Notes: generated by a model from the sequence alone, not told the origin. DNA of 64,000 nucleotides from RGIG8773 sp045545795 (GCA_045545795.1 JAZQBN010000103.1:72863-136862), one strand, 5' to 3'. Positions 34,914-43,729 are shown, counted from the stretch's first letter. Numbers and translations: made by a program.

Positions 34914-34938
34914 TTCTACTCTCTCCCTTGCGTAAAAT

Positions 34939-34970
34939 AATTACGAATTACGCATTGCGAATTACGAATT
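34939..34970. repeat. Heptad repeat array, copy 1 (AATTACG type)
   Basis: Units AATTACG-AATTACG-CATTGCG-AATTACG-AATT, a strict 7-bp period. It is the reverse-complement form of copies 2 and 3 and matches copy 5 (44985) over its whole 32 bases. It lies one base from the argJ stop codon. Confidence 0.9.
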
Positions 34971-34971
34971 A

Positions 34972-36195
34972 TTAAGACCTGTAATCTCCGTTAATCTTAA
35001 CATAATCATAAGTCAGGTCACAGCCCCATGCCGTAGCCTTTGCGTCGCCAGAATTAAGCTCAATGTAGATTTCAATTTCGTCCTCAGTAAGAACAACCTT
35101 TGCCTCGTCCTCGGAGAATTCTACGCCTGCACCGTTGCGGCAAACTGCAATTCTTCCAGCCTTTGAACCAAGGTCAACGTCAACCTTTGTAATGTCGAAA
35201 TCAGCCTCAGCGTAGCCGATTGCACAGAGAACACGTCCCCAGTTTGCATCAGCACCGAACATTGCACACTTGAACAGCGGAGAACGGATTACACTCTTTG
35301 CAACGATAATCGCCGTGTCAAGGTCAGGTGCAGAGGAACAAACGCAGGTAAGAAGCTTTGTAGCGCCCTCGCCGTCCTTTGCAAGCATTCTTGTAAGGTT
35401 TGCCATAACCTGATAGAGTGCGTCCTTGAATGTAGCAAAATCAGCATTTTCCTCAGTAATTTCCGCATTTTCAGCAAGTCCCGAGGACATCAGCATACAA
35501 GTGTCGTTTGTGGACTGGTCACCGTCAACAGAAAGACAGTTATATGTAATCTTCACGATTTCGGAAAGTGCCTTCTGGAGAAGCTCAGCAGAAATTGCAC
35601 AGTCTGTTGTGATGAAGTTGAGAGTTGTAGCCATATTAGGGTGAATCATACCGCTGCCCTTAGCCATACCGCCCATCTTGCAAAGCTTGCCGCCGATTTC
35701 AAATTCAACAGCGTACTCCTTCTTCACAGTGTCGGTAGTCATAATTGCAGTTGCAGCCTCAAGGTTGCCCTCGTAGGAAAGCTTCTTCACAAGCTCAGGA
35801 ACAGCATCACGGATTGGCTCGATAGGTAAAATCTGACCAATTACACCTGTTGAAGCAACGATAACCTGTTCAGGTGCAATGCCCAGAGCGTCAGCGGTAA
35901 GCTTACACATTTCCAGTGCCTTTTCCTCTCCGTCAGCGTTGCAGGTGTTAGCATTCTTTGAGTTTGCAATAACAGCCATAGCCTTGCCGCCGCTTTTTGC
36001 AAGGTTGTTCTTTGTAACAACAACAGGTGCACCCTTAACCTTGTTGGAGGTGTACACGCCAGCCGCGTTGCACATAACGTCTGAAACAATCAGACAAATG
36101 TCATTCTTCTTTGTAGGGTTCTCCTTGATGCCGCAGTAAAGACCGCTTGCCTTGAAGCCCTTTGCGGCACACACGCCGCTGTCGATAATTTTCAT
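34972..36195 (-). CDS. argJ: Bifunctional ornithine acetyltransferase / N-acetylglutamate synthase
   Basis: Recycles the acetyl group from N-acetylornithine to glutamate, which explains why no argA or argE is present. The self-cleavage site is at Ala189-Thr190 in GSGMIHPNMATTLNFITTD. The ATG at 36195 has AAAGGAG upstream; the frame extends a little further upstream without a ribosome site. 407 residues. Heptad arrays flank it on both sides. Confidence 0.96.
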   Translation of the reverse strand: MKIIDSGVCAAKGFKASGLYCGIKENPTKKNDICLIVSDVMCNAAGVYTSNKVKGAPVVVTKNNLAKSGGKAMAVIANSKNANTCNADGEEKALEMCKLTADALGIAPEQVIVASTGVIGQILPIEPIRDAVPELVKKLSYEGNLEAATAIMTTDTVKKEYAVEFEIGGKLCKMGGMAKGSGMIHPNMATTLNFITTDCAISAELLQKALSEIVKITYNCLSVDGDQSTNDTCMLMSSGLAENAEITEENADFATFKDALYQVMANLTRMLAKDGEGATKLLTCVCSSAPDLDTAIIVAKSVIRSPLFKCAMFGADANWGRVLCAIGYAEADFDITKVDVDLGSKAGRIAVCRNGAGVEFSEDEAKVVLTEDEIEIYIELNSGDAKATAWGCDLTYDYVKINGDYRS

Positions 36196-36219
36196 ATTGC
36201 AAAAATCTCCTTTTCTTTG

Positions 36220-36252
36220 AATTCGCAATTCGCAATGCGTAATGCGTAATTA
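36220..36252. repeat. Heptad repeat array, copy 2 (AATTCGC type)
   Basis: Units AATTCGC-AATTCGC-AATGCGT-AATGCGT-AATTA. Identical over 33 bases to copy 3 at 36683, in the same orientation. It includes the stop codon of the small membrane-protein gene and ends 25 bp before the argJ start. Confidence 0.92.
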
Positions 36253-36663
36253 TTCTTCATACCACATTGCGGAAATATCTTCGCTGTCAAAATATTTATA
36301 GTAATAGGAATTGACTGAGTAGCCTTCAAAAAATGCACAACCGCCGCCAATGTATTCCCTGTCAGCATTATAAACACCAACACTGTTGCACCCGTCAAGA
36401 GCAATCGCATAACGTTTTCCGCCAATGTCAAAGCCTACATCATAATCACGGGGACACTTGCCGCTTATTGCTGTATCATACTTCATACGCAGAATATAGA
36501 CAACCTGTTCAGCATCTTCATCGGAAAGCCTGATACTCTCATCACCGCAAACGGCATAAACCTCAGCGTTTGGTCTTATGGAAAAGCCAACTCTTATTCC
36601 GACAGCAAGCGAAACGGCAAAAATCAAAATCCAGAAAAAAGTAATTATAGCGAATTTTTTCAT
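36250..36663 (-). CDS. Small membrane-anchored hypothetical protein
   Basis: 137 residues with one N-terminal membrane segment (KKFAIITFFWILIFAVSLAVG) and an external domain containing three Cys. No family recognised. The ATG at 36663 has AAGGGAG upstream; an upstream in-frame extension would only translate the neighbouring repeat. It lies between two identical heptad arrays, and its stop codon is inside copy 2, so the gene plus one array looks like an inserted unit. Confidence 0.65.
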   Translation of the reverse strand: MKKFAIITFFWILIFAVSLAVGIRVGFSIRPNAEVYAVCGDESIRLSDEDAEQVVYILRMKYDTAISGKCPRDYDVGFDIGGKRYAIALDGCNSVGVYNADREYIGGGCAFFEGYSVNSYYYKYFDSEDISAMWYEE

Positions 36664-36682
36664 TTTGACTTCTCCCTTTAAT

Positions 36683-36715
36683 AATTCGCAATTCGCAATG
36701 CGTAATGCGTAATTA
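36683..36715. repeat. Heptad repeat array, copy 3 (AATTCGC type)
   Basis: Same 33 bases as copy 2, same orientation. It lies between the four-helix-bundle gene and the small membrane-protein gene. Confidence 0.92.
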
Positions 36716-36739
36716 TTTATTTGACAATTCAATTGCTTT

Positions 36740-37081
36740 TTAAGATTTTGTTATTGACATCAGTATTTTTAATAATTCCTTGCAATCAGAATATATGCTG
36801 TCAAAATGAACATTTTCAATATACCCACTCTCTCCGAGTAGTTCAAGCCAATATTCGGTTTCACTCGCTTTCTTCAATGCAATATTCATTTTTGCATAAA
36901 AATCAGCTTTGCTTTGACCTCTTATCGCCTCTTTTACATTTGCACCGATACTCGTGCCGCTTCGTAATACCTGCTTTGAAAGAACATATTCTTTCTTTTC
37001 TGAAATAAGATACTTATACAGCTTTATAATTCTTAACGCAAAAGCCTTACTCTTGTCAACAATTACATTTTGCTCTTTCAT
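36740..37081 (-). CDS. Four-helix-bundle protein, 23S rRNA intervening-sequence (IVP/bAvd-like) family
   Basis: 113-residue helical protein. KSKAFALRIIKLYKYL, LSKQVLRSGTSIGANVKEAIRGQSKADFYAKMNIALKKASETEYWLELL are hallmarks of the family first found inside 23S rRNA intervening sequences; the accessory protein Avd of diversity-generating retroelements is structurally related. Here there is no rRNA, reverse transcriptase or variable repeat nearby; instead heptad arrays of opposite orientation bound it at 36683 and 37101. GGGTGAG precedes the ATG. Biochemical role unknown; nucleic-acid binding is a reasonable guess. Confidence 0.85.
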   Translation of the reverse strand: MKEQNVIVDKSKAFALRIIKLYKYLISEKKEYVLSKQVLRSGTSIGANVKEAIRGQSKADFYAKMNIALKKASETEYWLELLGESGYIENVHFDSIYSDCKELLKILMSITKS

Positions 37082-37100
37082 AATGTTTTCTCACCCATTT

Positions 37101-37132
37101 AATTGCGAATTGCGCATTGCGCATTACGAATT
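37101..37132. repeat. Heptad repeat array, copy 4 (variant)
   Basis: Units AATTGCG-AATTGCG-CATTGCG-CATTACG-AATTA, opposite orientation to copies 2 and 3. It touches the argC stop codon and lies 20 bp from the four-helix-bundle gene start. Confidence 0.9.
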
Positions 37133-38078
37133 AAACCAGTCCCGTAGTTTCGTCAATTCCCATCATAATATTCATACACTGCACAGCCGCACCGCTTGCT
37201 CCCTTACCGAGGTTGTCAAGACGTGAGCAGAGTAGGACGTGGTCGTCGTTGCCGAAAACAAAAATCTGCATAAGGTTTGTATTTTTAAGTGTATTAGCCG
37301 CAAGGAAGCCGTCCTCTAAAACACCCTCGCCCATAAACGGCATTACCTTTACGAAATTCTGTCCCTCGTAGTGCTGTGCCATAACCTCCCAGACGTGCTG
37401 TGCGGAAGTTTTCTTTGCCATTGCACGGAGGTGAAGCGGAATGGAAACAACCATACCGTTGTAATAGTTGTCGACGATAGGATTGAAAATCGGCGGATAG
37501 GAAAGTCCCGAAATCGCCATCATTTCCTTGATGTGCTTATGTGTCTTGCCCATAGAATACTGTCTTGGGGAGTTGTACTCGTCAGGCTTGTTGTCGCCCT
37601 CATAAACAGCGATAGCCTTCTTGCCTGCACCGCTGTAGCCTGAAACTGCGTGGCAGATAATCGGGTGATAAGGTGCAATAAGACCCTCCTGCACAATTGG
37701 ATAAAGTGCCGCATTGAAGCCGCTTGCGTAACAGCCCGGGACAGCTACTCTGTTGGAAGAAGCAATCTTGTCCCTGTGAGCCTTTGAAAGCTCAGGCAGA
37801 CCGTATGCCCACGCAGGGTTTGTTCTGTGAGCTGTGGAAGCGTCGATAATTCTTGTATTCTTGTTTTCAACCAGTGAAACCGACTCAATAGCCGCCGCAT
37901 CGGGCAGGCAGAGGAAAGTGAAATCCGACTCATTTATAAGACGCTTTCTTTCCAGTGCACTCTTTCTTAAATCCTCGTCAATTTTCAGTATTTCAACATC
38001 TGTTCTGTCCTTGAATCGCTCAATAATTTTAAGTCCCGTAGTGCCTTCCTGACCGTCTATAAAAATCTTGTATGCCAT
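37131..38078 (-). CDS. argC: N-acetyl-gamma-glutamyl-phosphate reductase
   Basis: NADPH-dependent reduction to the semialdehyde. Short (type 2) form of 315 residues. N-terminal KIFIDGQEGTTGLKI nucleotide loop and catalytic Cys116 in VAVPGCYASG. AAAGGA precedes the ATG. Preceded by an AT-rich region with likely ARG boxes. Confidence 0.94.
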   Translation of the reverse strand: MAYKIFIDGQEGTTGLKIIERFKDRTDVEILKIDEDLRKSALERKRLINESDFTFLCLPDAAAIESVSLVENKNTRIIDASTAHRTNPAWAYGLPELSKAHRDKIASSNRVAVPGCYASGFNAALYPIVQEGLIAPYHPIICHAVSGYSGAGKKAIAVYEGDNKPDEYNSPRQYSMGKTHKHIKEMMAISGLSYPPIFNPIVDNYYNGMVVSIPLHLRAMAKKTSAQHVWEVMAQHYEGQNFVKVMPFMGEGVLEDGFLAANTLKNTNLMQIFVFGNDDHVLLCSRLDNLGKGASGAAVQCMNIMMGIDETTGLV

Positions 38079-38151
38079 TTCAATTCTTTCCTTTCATTAT
38101 TGTCGTCTATATAAAATGTAGTTTTATTATATAGTCCGCTTGTTAATTTTT

Positions 38152-38213
38152 ATTGTATATTCTGTATATTGTTTATTAATTTATGCAATTATGCATTAAT
38201 ATTCTGCATATTC
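38152..38213 (-). promoter_or_regulatory. Candidate ArgR operators upstream of argC
   Basis: Repeated near-palindromic boxes: ATATACAGAATATACAAT (38152-38170 on the minus strand) and ATGCAGAATAT...ATGCATAATTGCATAA (38179-38213). They share AATATGCAGAATAT with the region upstream of argG, which fits ArgR/AhrC binding at two arginine transcripts. A TATAAT lies downstream near 38130 but with no clear -35. Confidence 0.45.
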
Positions 38214-38219
38214 TTGCTT

Positions 38220-39596
38220 TTATGCAATCGTACGGCGAATATATTCAATCTGAGCCTTTACAGACTCAGGTGCAGGACCGCCGGGTACTTTTCTCATATT
38301 CACGCAGGTTTCAAGGCTGATTGCCTCGTAAACGTCCTCCTCAAAGGTGTCGCAGAGTGCCTTGTATTCAGCGAGAGGGAGCTCCTCAAGAGTTGTACCC
38401 TTTTCAATGCAGGTCGCAACGAGTGTACCTGTAATCTTATATGCGTCACGGAAAGGAAGTCCCTTCTTAACGAGGTAGTCAGCACAGTCTGTTGCGTTGA
38501 TGAAACCCTTTGCCGCAGCCGCACGCATATTCTCACGGTTTACACGCATTGTCGCAAGCATAGGAATAAATGTTGTGATACAAAGCTTTACTGTGTCAAT
38601 TGCGTCGAAAATTGCTTCCTTGTCCTCCTGCATATCCTTATTATACGCAAGAGAGAGTCCTTTCATCATAACAAGAAGTGTATTTAAATCACCGTAAACA
38701 CGTCCTGTCTTGCCGCGGATAAGCTCCGTGATATCAGGGTTTTTCTTCTGCGGCATAATTGATGAGCCTGTTGAGTAAGCGTCATCAAGCTCAATGAACT
38801 TGAATTCCCATGAGCACCACATAACGATTTCCTCGGAGAAGCGGGACAGGTGCATCATAAGGATAGAAAGTGCCGAGCAAAGCTCAATGCAGAAATCTCT
38901 GTCGGAAACGCCGTCAAGGCTGTTCTGTGTGATGTCGTCAAAGCCGAGAAGTGCGGAAACCTGACGTCTGTCAATCGGATAGGTTGTAGAAGCAAGTGCA
39001 CCGCTTCCGAGAGGCATATAATTCATTCTCTTGTAGGTATCGAAAATTCTGCCCAAATCACGGACAAGCATATTTGCGTACGCCATAAGGTGGTGTGCAA
39101 AAGTGATTGGCTGTGCTCTCTGCAAGTGTGTGTAGCCGGGCATTACAGTGTTAAGATTATCCTCAGCAAGTGTGCAGATTGTTTCGATAAGCTCTCTTAC
39201 CATCGGCACGATTTCCATAATCTCGTCCTTGAGGTACATTCTGATATCAAGTGCAACCTGGTCGTTGCGGCTTCTTGCAGTGTGAAGTCTCTTGCCTGTG
39301 CCGCCGAGTCTTTCAGTGAGCACCTGCTCAACAAACATATGGATATCCTCAGCGTTAGGGTCAAACATAAGCTTGCCGCTGTCGATATCGTTGAGAATAC
39401 CTGTAAGACCCTCAACAATCTTCTCGCTTTCGCTCTTGTCGATGATACCTGTATCGCCAAGCATTGTAGCGTGCGCAATCGAACCGCGGATATCCTGCTT
39501 ATACATTCTTGCGTCAAAGGAAATTGACGAGTTGAAGTCATTTACACGCTTGTCAAGCTCCTTTGAGAAACGTCCTGCCCACATTTTATCTGCCAT
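38220..39596 (-). CDS. argH: Argininosuccinate lyase
   Basis: Cleaves argininosuccinate to arginine and fumarate. Fumarase/lyase signature GSSIMPQKKNPD, with TARSRNDQVALDIRMYL and the His region HLQRAQPITFAHH. 458 residues, full length. AAAGGAG precedes the ATG. It is separated from argG by two lipoprotein genes. Confidence 0.97.
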   Translation of the reverse strand: MADKMWAGRFSKELDKRVNDFNSSISFDARMYKQDIRGSIAHATMLGDTGIIDKSESEKIVEGLTGILNDIDSGKLMFDPNAEDIHMFVEQVLTERLGGTGKRLHTARSRNDQVALDIRMYLKDEIMEIVPMVRELIETICTLAEDNLNTVMPGYTHLQRAQPITFAHHLMAYANMLVRDLGRIFDTYKRMNYMPLGSGALASTTYPIDRRQVSALLGFDDITQNSLDGVSDRDFCIELCSALSILMMHLSRFSEEIVMWCSWEFKFIELDDAYSTGSSIMPQKKNPDITELIRGKTGRVYGDLNTLLVMMKGLSLAYNKDMQEDKEAIFDAIDTVKLCITTFIPMLATMRVNRENMRAAAAKGFINATDCADYLVKKGLPFRDAYKITGTLVATCIEKGTTLEELPLAEYKALCDTFEEDVYEAISLETCVNMRKVPGGPAPESVKAQIEYIRRTIA

Positions 39597-39608
39597 AATA
39601 ATTCTCCT

Positions 39609-40802
39609 TTATTCGTTTTCTTCAAAATCAATATTTTCCAAATCAAATTCTCCGCCGTCAAAGGTTACGTCAGCCGTAATTTTCGGCATACATTCATACA
39701 TCATCCACGACGTACTCGGTGAAGCACTCAATTTAACCCTGTTGCCGTCAAACTCAAAGCCAATCATATTGCCGAAGCTGATTTCATCAATACCGTCAGG
39801 GTAAGCCTTAGCCGTGCTTGTGGAGTAAATCTCATCCGTGCCGTAAGCCGCAAAATCAAGCCAGTCGTTTTCACTGTCTATGTAGTAATTTACATACTCA
39901 TCAATCAGCGACTCAGCGTCAAGCCTGTGTGCCGTGAAGTGTCCGTCGCTGCCTTTTTCGTACACGACCAACTCGGAAATACTGAAACCCGTACCCGAAC
40001 CGATGTAGTAGTCCACCGCAAGCTCGTCATCGCCATCATTGTCGATATCCATCCACTCCGCATTCGGGAGCATACTTCTCGGAGTCAGCCAGTTCTGCTC
40101 GAACTCGTCAATCACTCCGTCGTGCTCAATAATAATCAGCGGTTCTTTTTCATCGGGATATACACCGTAAAGCATTGCCCCGTCCGTTTCGGCAATCAGA
40201 ACAGCGTGCTTTGTGAATTCCATCTCCGTATCCGACTCATCAAACTTATAAGTCGGGTCAAGCACATATCCGCTGGGCGAGGTGCTCCCGTTCAGCTGAA
40301 TATCCGTTTCAGTTTCGTCAGCATTCTGAACAGGCTTTTGGGTCTGCTGTTTAGGCACGCCGATTTTCTTCATCACGTCCTCGGAAACCCTTGTGTAATC
40401 GTATGTATGTTCATCGGTAATCCAGTAAAGCGTTTCGCCGTCGCTGCTCAGTTCAAGCTTTGCAAACGCATCCTCACCGTTATTGTCAATTTTAATCATC
40501 AGTTCCTCAAAGGAATATTCCGTCGGTTCATAGGTCTTTATCTGCCACTCGGCAAAATCACATTCGTGCCAAAGATAATTATAATTATCTGTAAATTCCA
40601 GCACCGAAACCGCCGCATTTTCCTCAGCAACCGTCTTTTCAAACAGCTCAATATCGTCCGTCCAGTAGCCCACCAGCGAAGCCTGCAAAGCGGTCTCCGC
40701 CTCGGTGTAGTCAACCTGCTCCTCCTTTGAGCAAGCCGTGAGCATAAGTGCTGTCATTATCACAGACAGCACCAGTGCCGCCGTTTTTTTATCATTAATC
40801 AA
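39609..40802 (-). CDS. Putative lipoprotein; start region has an A7 tract that breaks the frame
   Basis: Lipobox LTAC follows a hydrophobic segment (LVLSVIMTALMLTAC), then an acidic exported domain of about 370 residues with an FG-GAP/EF-like stretch (WMDIDNDGDDELAVDYYIG). The best ribosome site (AGGA) is 8 bases before an ATG at 40795, but that ATG is one base out of frame because of seven A residues at 40784-40790; eight A would join ATG to the signal peptide. The end given (40802) is an in-frame TTG too close to the site to be convincing. Function unknown. Confidence 0.6.
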   Translation of the reverse strand: MINDKKTAALVLSVIMTALMLTACSKEEQVDYTEAETALQASLVGYWTDDIELFEKTVAEENAAVSVLEFTDNYNYLWHECDFAEWQIKTYEPTEYSFEELMIKIDNNGEDAFAKLELSSDGETLYWITDEHTYDYTRVSEDVMKKIGVPKQQTQKPVQNADETETDIQLNGSTSPSGYVLDPTYKFDESDTEMEFTKHAVLIAETDGAMLYGVYPDEKEPLIIIEHDGVIDEFEQNWLTPRSMLPNAEWMDIDNDGDDELAVDYYIGSGTGFSISELVVYEKGSDGHFTAHRLDAESLIDEYVNYYIDSENDWLDFAAYGTDEIYSTSTAKAYPDGIDEISFGNMIGFEFDGNRVKLSASPSTSWMMYECMPKITADVTFDGGEFDLENIDFEENE

Positions 40803-40809
40803 TTCCTGT

Positions 40810-42306
40810 TCACTCTCTTTCAGGCACAATTTTTCCGCCCTGTGCAGCAAACTCGTCTGCCTGTTCCTTCGGGATAATCTGTCCGTAATCGCTTATATAA
40901 GTAATTGCCGAACCATAAAGCGGAGAGATATCGCTGATTTCGCAGCAATCCACACCAAGCCGTGTTATATTACCCAATGAAGCAAGCTTTGCAAAATCAA
41001 TGTTGCTGTAATCATAAAGGGATAAGTAGCTTGCCATCGGAAAAAGGGAGATGAACTCATAGTCACCGTCAGTAAGCTCCTTCTGTGTGAGAGCATCAGT
41101 GGGAATTGAATCCATAATGCTCAGATATTCCTCGCCCCTATAGCTGATAATATCAATCGATGTATATTCCGAAGAAGCAATCCCCTCAAAAAGAGCCTTG
41201 CCCTCGTCATTCAGATGCGGAAGAAGCTCATCAATCGGAACCTCCATAAGTCTTATACCGTCAGCATAGCTACCATATTCATACGGTGCAATATAAAAAC
41301 CTACACTGCCGTCTTTCAGGTTAAATCTTTTGTCAGCCACGCAGTATCCGATTATATAATCGCCATTTTCATCAATTCCGCATTCAATCGTATCCATATA
41401 GCTGCTATCTTCATTCTTCATTTTTTCAACAAATGATGCGTACTCGCTCAGCTCTGTGTCATTGTACAGTACCCGTGTTATAAACATCGAATCATAGATT
41501 CTCGCCATATATTTCTCGGCAACGGCATCCTTGTCAGCAATCATTTCCGAAAGCCTGATAAGCTCACCTGTCCTGAGGTCAAACATCATAGGAACAGGCA
41601 GTGTGTAGCCGTGCGCCGCACCTGCACTATATGAAAAATCATACACCGTAAGCGAAAGGATATTGCCGCTCACCGAATCAATCTCAAAGCTGATTTCACG
41701 CATATTCCTTGTTACAGTATGCTCGTAGAATTCCGCGGTTTCCTCATCATATTCACCATCGGAATTGTAGCACATTCTTTCTGCCTCAGCCTTTTCATAT
41801 TCATACGCCTCATCAGCGTAATCCTTCAGATACCGGTTGATTTTTTCGCATACAGCTTCATCTCCACCGGTAAATACGGGATACTCCGCATTATATGCCG
41901 TAATATCCAGACCGCTTTCATCAGTGAACACTTCTTCTGTATATTCCTCTATCCACTTAATGTCTGAATTCAGAGAAACCCTGCCGACTGTACACAGCGG
42001 ATAACTGTCATAACGCTCGCTTATCGGGAAAACCGTCGGTCGTTCACTTCCATCATGCGGTTCTTCTTCAATCGGCTCATCCGGGCAAACCGGCTCCTCC
42101 TCGGTAACTGTCACCGTTGTTTTTTCTTCAAACGCTGTTGTATCTGCCGTTGTAATCTCTTTCTCAGAAGCCGTTGTTGTAATCTCTGTCTCAGAAACCG
42201 TTGTAACCTGCTCAGTTTCGCTAACCGCTTCATTGCCGCCATTGCCGCAGGCAGTAAGCATTATCGCCGTCAATATAGCCAAAAACAAGGCTGTTTTCCT
42301 GCTCAA
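40810..42306 (-). CDS. Lipoprotein with RsiV/DUF3298-like domain
   Basis: TTG start at 42306, 9 bases after AAGGAAAGG; lipobox LTAC near residue 20, then a Thr/Glu-rich linker to about 75. Residues about 95-370 resemble the DUF4163/DUF3298 (PdaC/RsiV-like) fold: AEYPVFTGGDEAVCEKINRYLKDYADEA, then FSYSAGAAHGYTLPVPMMFDLRTGELIRLSEM. The last 100 residues look like a leucine-rich-repeat fragment (LASLGNITRLGVDCCEISDISPLYGS). 498 residues. Role unknown. It shares signal-peptide style with the next lipoprotein. Confidence 0.75.
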   Translation of the reverse strand: MSRKTALFLAILTAIMLTACGNGGNEAVSETEQVTTVSETEITTTASEKEITTADTTAFEEKTTVTVTEEEPVCPDEPIEEEPHDGSERPTVFPISERYDSYPLCTVGRVSLNSDIKWIEEYTEEVFTDESGLDITAYNAEYPVFTGGDEAVCEKINRYLKDYADEAYEYEKAEAERMCYNSDGEYDEETAEFYEHTVTRNMREISFEIDSVSGNILSLTVYDFSYSAGAAHGYTLPVPMMFDLRTGELIRLSEMIADKDAVAEKYMARIYDSMFITRVLYNDTELSEYASFVEKMKNEDSSYMDTIECGIDENGDYIIGYCVADKRFNLKDGSVGFYIAPYEYGSYADGIRLMEVPIDELLPHLNDEGKALFEGIASSEYTSIDIISYRGEEYLSIMDSIPTDALTQKELTDGDYEFISLFPMASYLSLYDYSNIDFAKLASLGNITRLGVDCCEISDISPLYGSAITYISDYGQIIPKEQADEFAAQGGKIVPERE

Positions 42307-42342
42307 AACCGTCACCCTTTCCTTACCCGAAAAACGAACAAA

Positions 42343-42394
42343 GGGGCGGGGCATAATTGCACTGAAAAAACCGTGCAACCATACCTTTCGCCCC
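42343..42394 (-). terminator. Possible terminator/attenuator hairpin after argG
   Basis: Outer GGGGCG/CGCCCC and inner TTGCAC/GTGCAA with an A/T-rich loop, 19 bp after the argG stop and upstream of the lipoprotein start. The T-run on the coding strand lies in the loop, not after the stem, so termination is uncertain. Confidence 0.4.
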
Positions 42395-42412
42395 GAATAT
42401 TATTTAAGAAAC

Positions 42413-43642
42413 TTACTTGTTGTTTCTCTTAGCGTCAAGCTTAGCCTTAACCTTGATTGGAAGACCAAAGAGGTTGATGAAGCCTGCGGAATCCTTCTGG
42501 TCGTAAACTTCGTCCTCGTCAAATGTAGCAACTTCCTCATCATAGAGTGTGTATGGAGAAGTTACGCCTGCGTTGATGATGTTGCCCTTGTAAAGCTTGA
42601 GCTTAACATCACCAGTAACTGTTTCCTGAGTCTTGTCAACGAAAGCGGAAAGAGCTTCACGGACAGGTGTGTACCACTGACCGTTGTAAACAATATCAGC
42701 AAAGTCGATAGCGAGCTTCTGCTTCATTCTCTGTGTAGCCTTGTCGAGAGTGATTGTTTCGAGAACATCGTGAGCGTGGTAAAGAATTGTTCCGCCGGGT
42801 GTTTCGTAAACGCCTCTTGACTTCATACCAACGAGACGGTTTTCAACGATGTCAGCAAGACCGATACCGTTTGCACCGCCAAGCTCGTTGAGCTTCTTGA
42901 TAACGGAAACGCCGTCCATTTCAACGCCGTCAACAGCTGTTGGAATACCCTTTTCAAAGTGGATTGTTACATATGTAGGCTTGTCAGGAGCCTGAATTGG
43001 GGAAACGCCCAGTTCGAGGAAGCCTTCCTTCTCGTACATTGGTTCATTTGCAGGGTCTTCAAGGTCAAGACCTTCGTGGGAAAGGTGCCAGAGGTTCTTA
43101 TCCTTAGAGTAGTTTGTTTCTCTGTTAATCTTGAGAGGAATGTTGTGAGCCTCTGCATAGTCAATTTCTTCATCTCTGGACTTGAGGTTCCAGATTCTCC
43201 AAGGAGCGATGATTTCCATATCAGGAGCAAAAGCCTTGATTGTAAGTTCAAATCTTACCTGGTCGTTACCCTTACCTGTGCAGCCGTGGCAGATAGCGTC
43301 AGCACCCTCAGCGAGAGCGATTTCAACAATTCTCTTAGCAATGATAGGACGTGCAAAGGAAGTACCGAGGAGATACTTGCCCTCGTAAACAGCCTGAGCC
43401 TTGAGTGTTGGGAATACGAATTCTTCAACGAATTCCTTGTTGAGGTCTTCGATGTAGAGCTTGGAAGCACCTGTCTTGATAGCCTTTTCTTCGAGACCGT
43501 CAAGCTCTGTGCCCTGTCCAACGTCACCTGAAACAGCGATTACTTCACAGTTGTTGTAGTTTTCCTTGAGCCACGGAATGATGATAGAAGTATCAAGTCC
43601 GCCAGAGTAAGCAAGGACAACCTTTTTGATTTCTTTAGCCAT
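42413..43642 (-). CDS. argG: Argininosuccinate synthase
   Basis: Joins citrulline and aspartate using ATP. N-terminal PP-loop VVLAYSGGLDTSI, plus CHGCTGKGNDQVRFE and YSKDKNLWHLSHEG. The ATG at 43642 follows GGAGGAATTAACT; an ATG five codons upstream overlaps that site. 409 residues. Confidence 0.97.
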   Translation of the reverse strand: MAKEIKKVVLAYSGGLDTSIIIPWLKENYNNCEVIAVSGDVGQGTELDGLEEKAIKTGASKLYIEDLNKEFVEEFVFPTLKAQAVYEGKYLLGTSFARPIIAKRIVEIALAEGADAICHGCTGKGNDQVRFELTIKAFAPDMEIIAPWRIWNLKSRDEEIDYAEAHNIPLKINRETNYSKDKNLWHLSHEGLDLEDPANEPMYEKEGFLELGVSPIQAPDKPTYVTIHFEKGIPTAVDGVEMDGVSVIKKLNELGGANGIGLADIVENRLVGMKSRGVYETPGGTILYHAHDVLETITLDKATQRMKQKLAIDFADIVYNGQWYTPVREALSAFVDKTQETVTGDVKLKLYKGNIINAGVTSPYTLYDEEVATFDEDEVYDQKDSAGFINLFGLPIKVKAKLDAKRNNK

Positions 43643-43701
43643 AGTTAATTCCTCCATTATTTATACAGCTTTGAACTGTTTATTTTACAATTACAATCCT
43701 A

Positions 43702-43729
43702 ATTATACACCATTAATATGCTTTGTCAA
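43702..43729 (-). promoter_or_regulatory. argG promoter
   Basis: -35 TTGACA (43724-43729), 16-bp spacer, -10 TATAAT (43702-43707) on the minus strand, about 60 bp before the argG start. Confidence 0.8.

Noticed and set aside
36740..37081. Diversity-generating retroelement around the Avd-like gene
   Set aside because: No reverse transcriptase, template repeat or variable repeat is present nearby; only the IVP-type gene is.
34939..37132. CRISPR array made of the AATTCGC repeats
   Set aside because: Repeats are short, contiguous 7-mers without spacers, lie kilobases apart, and there are no cas genes.
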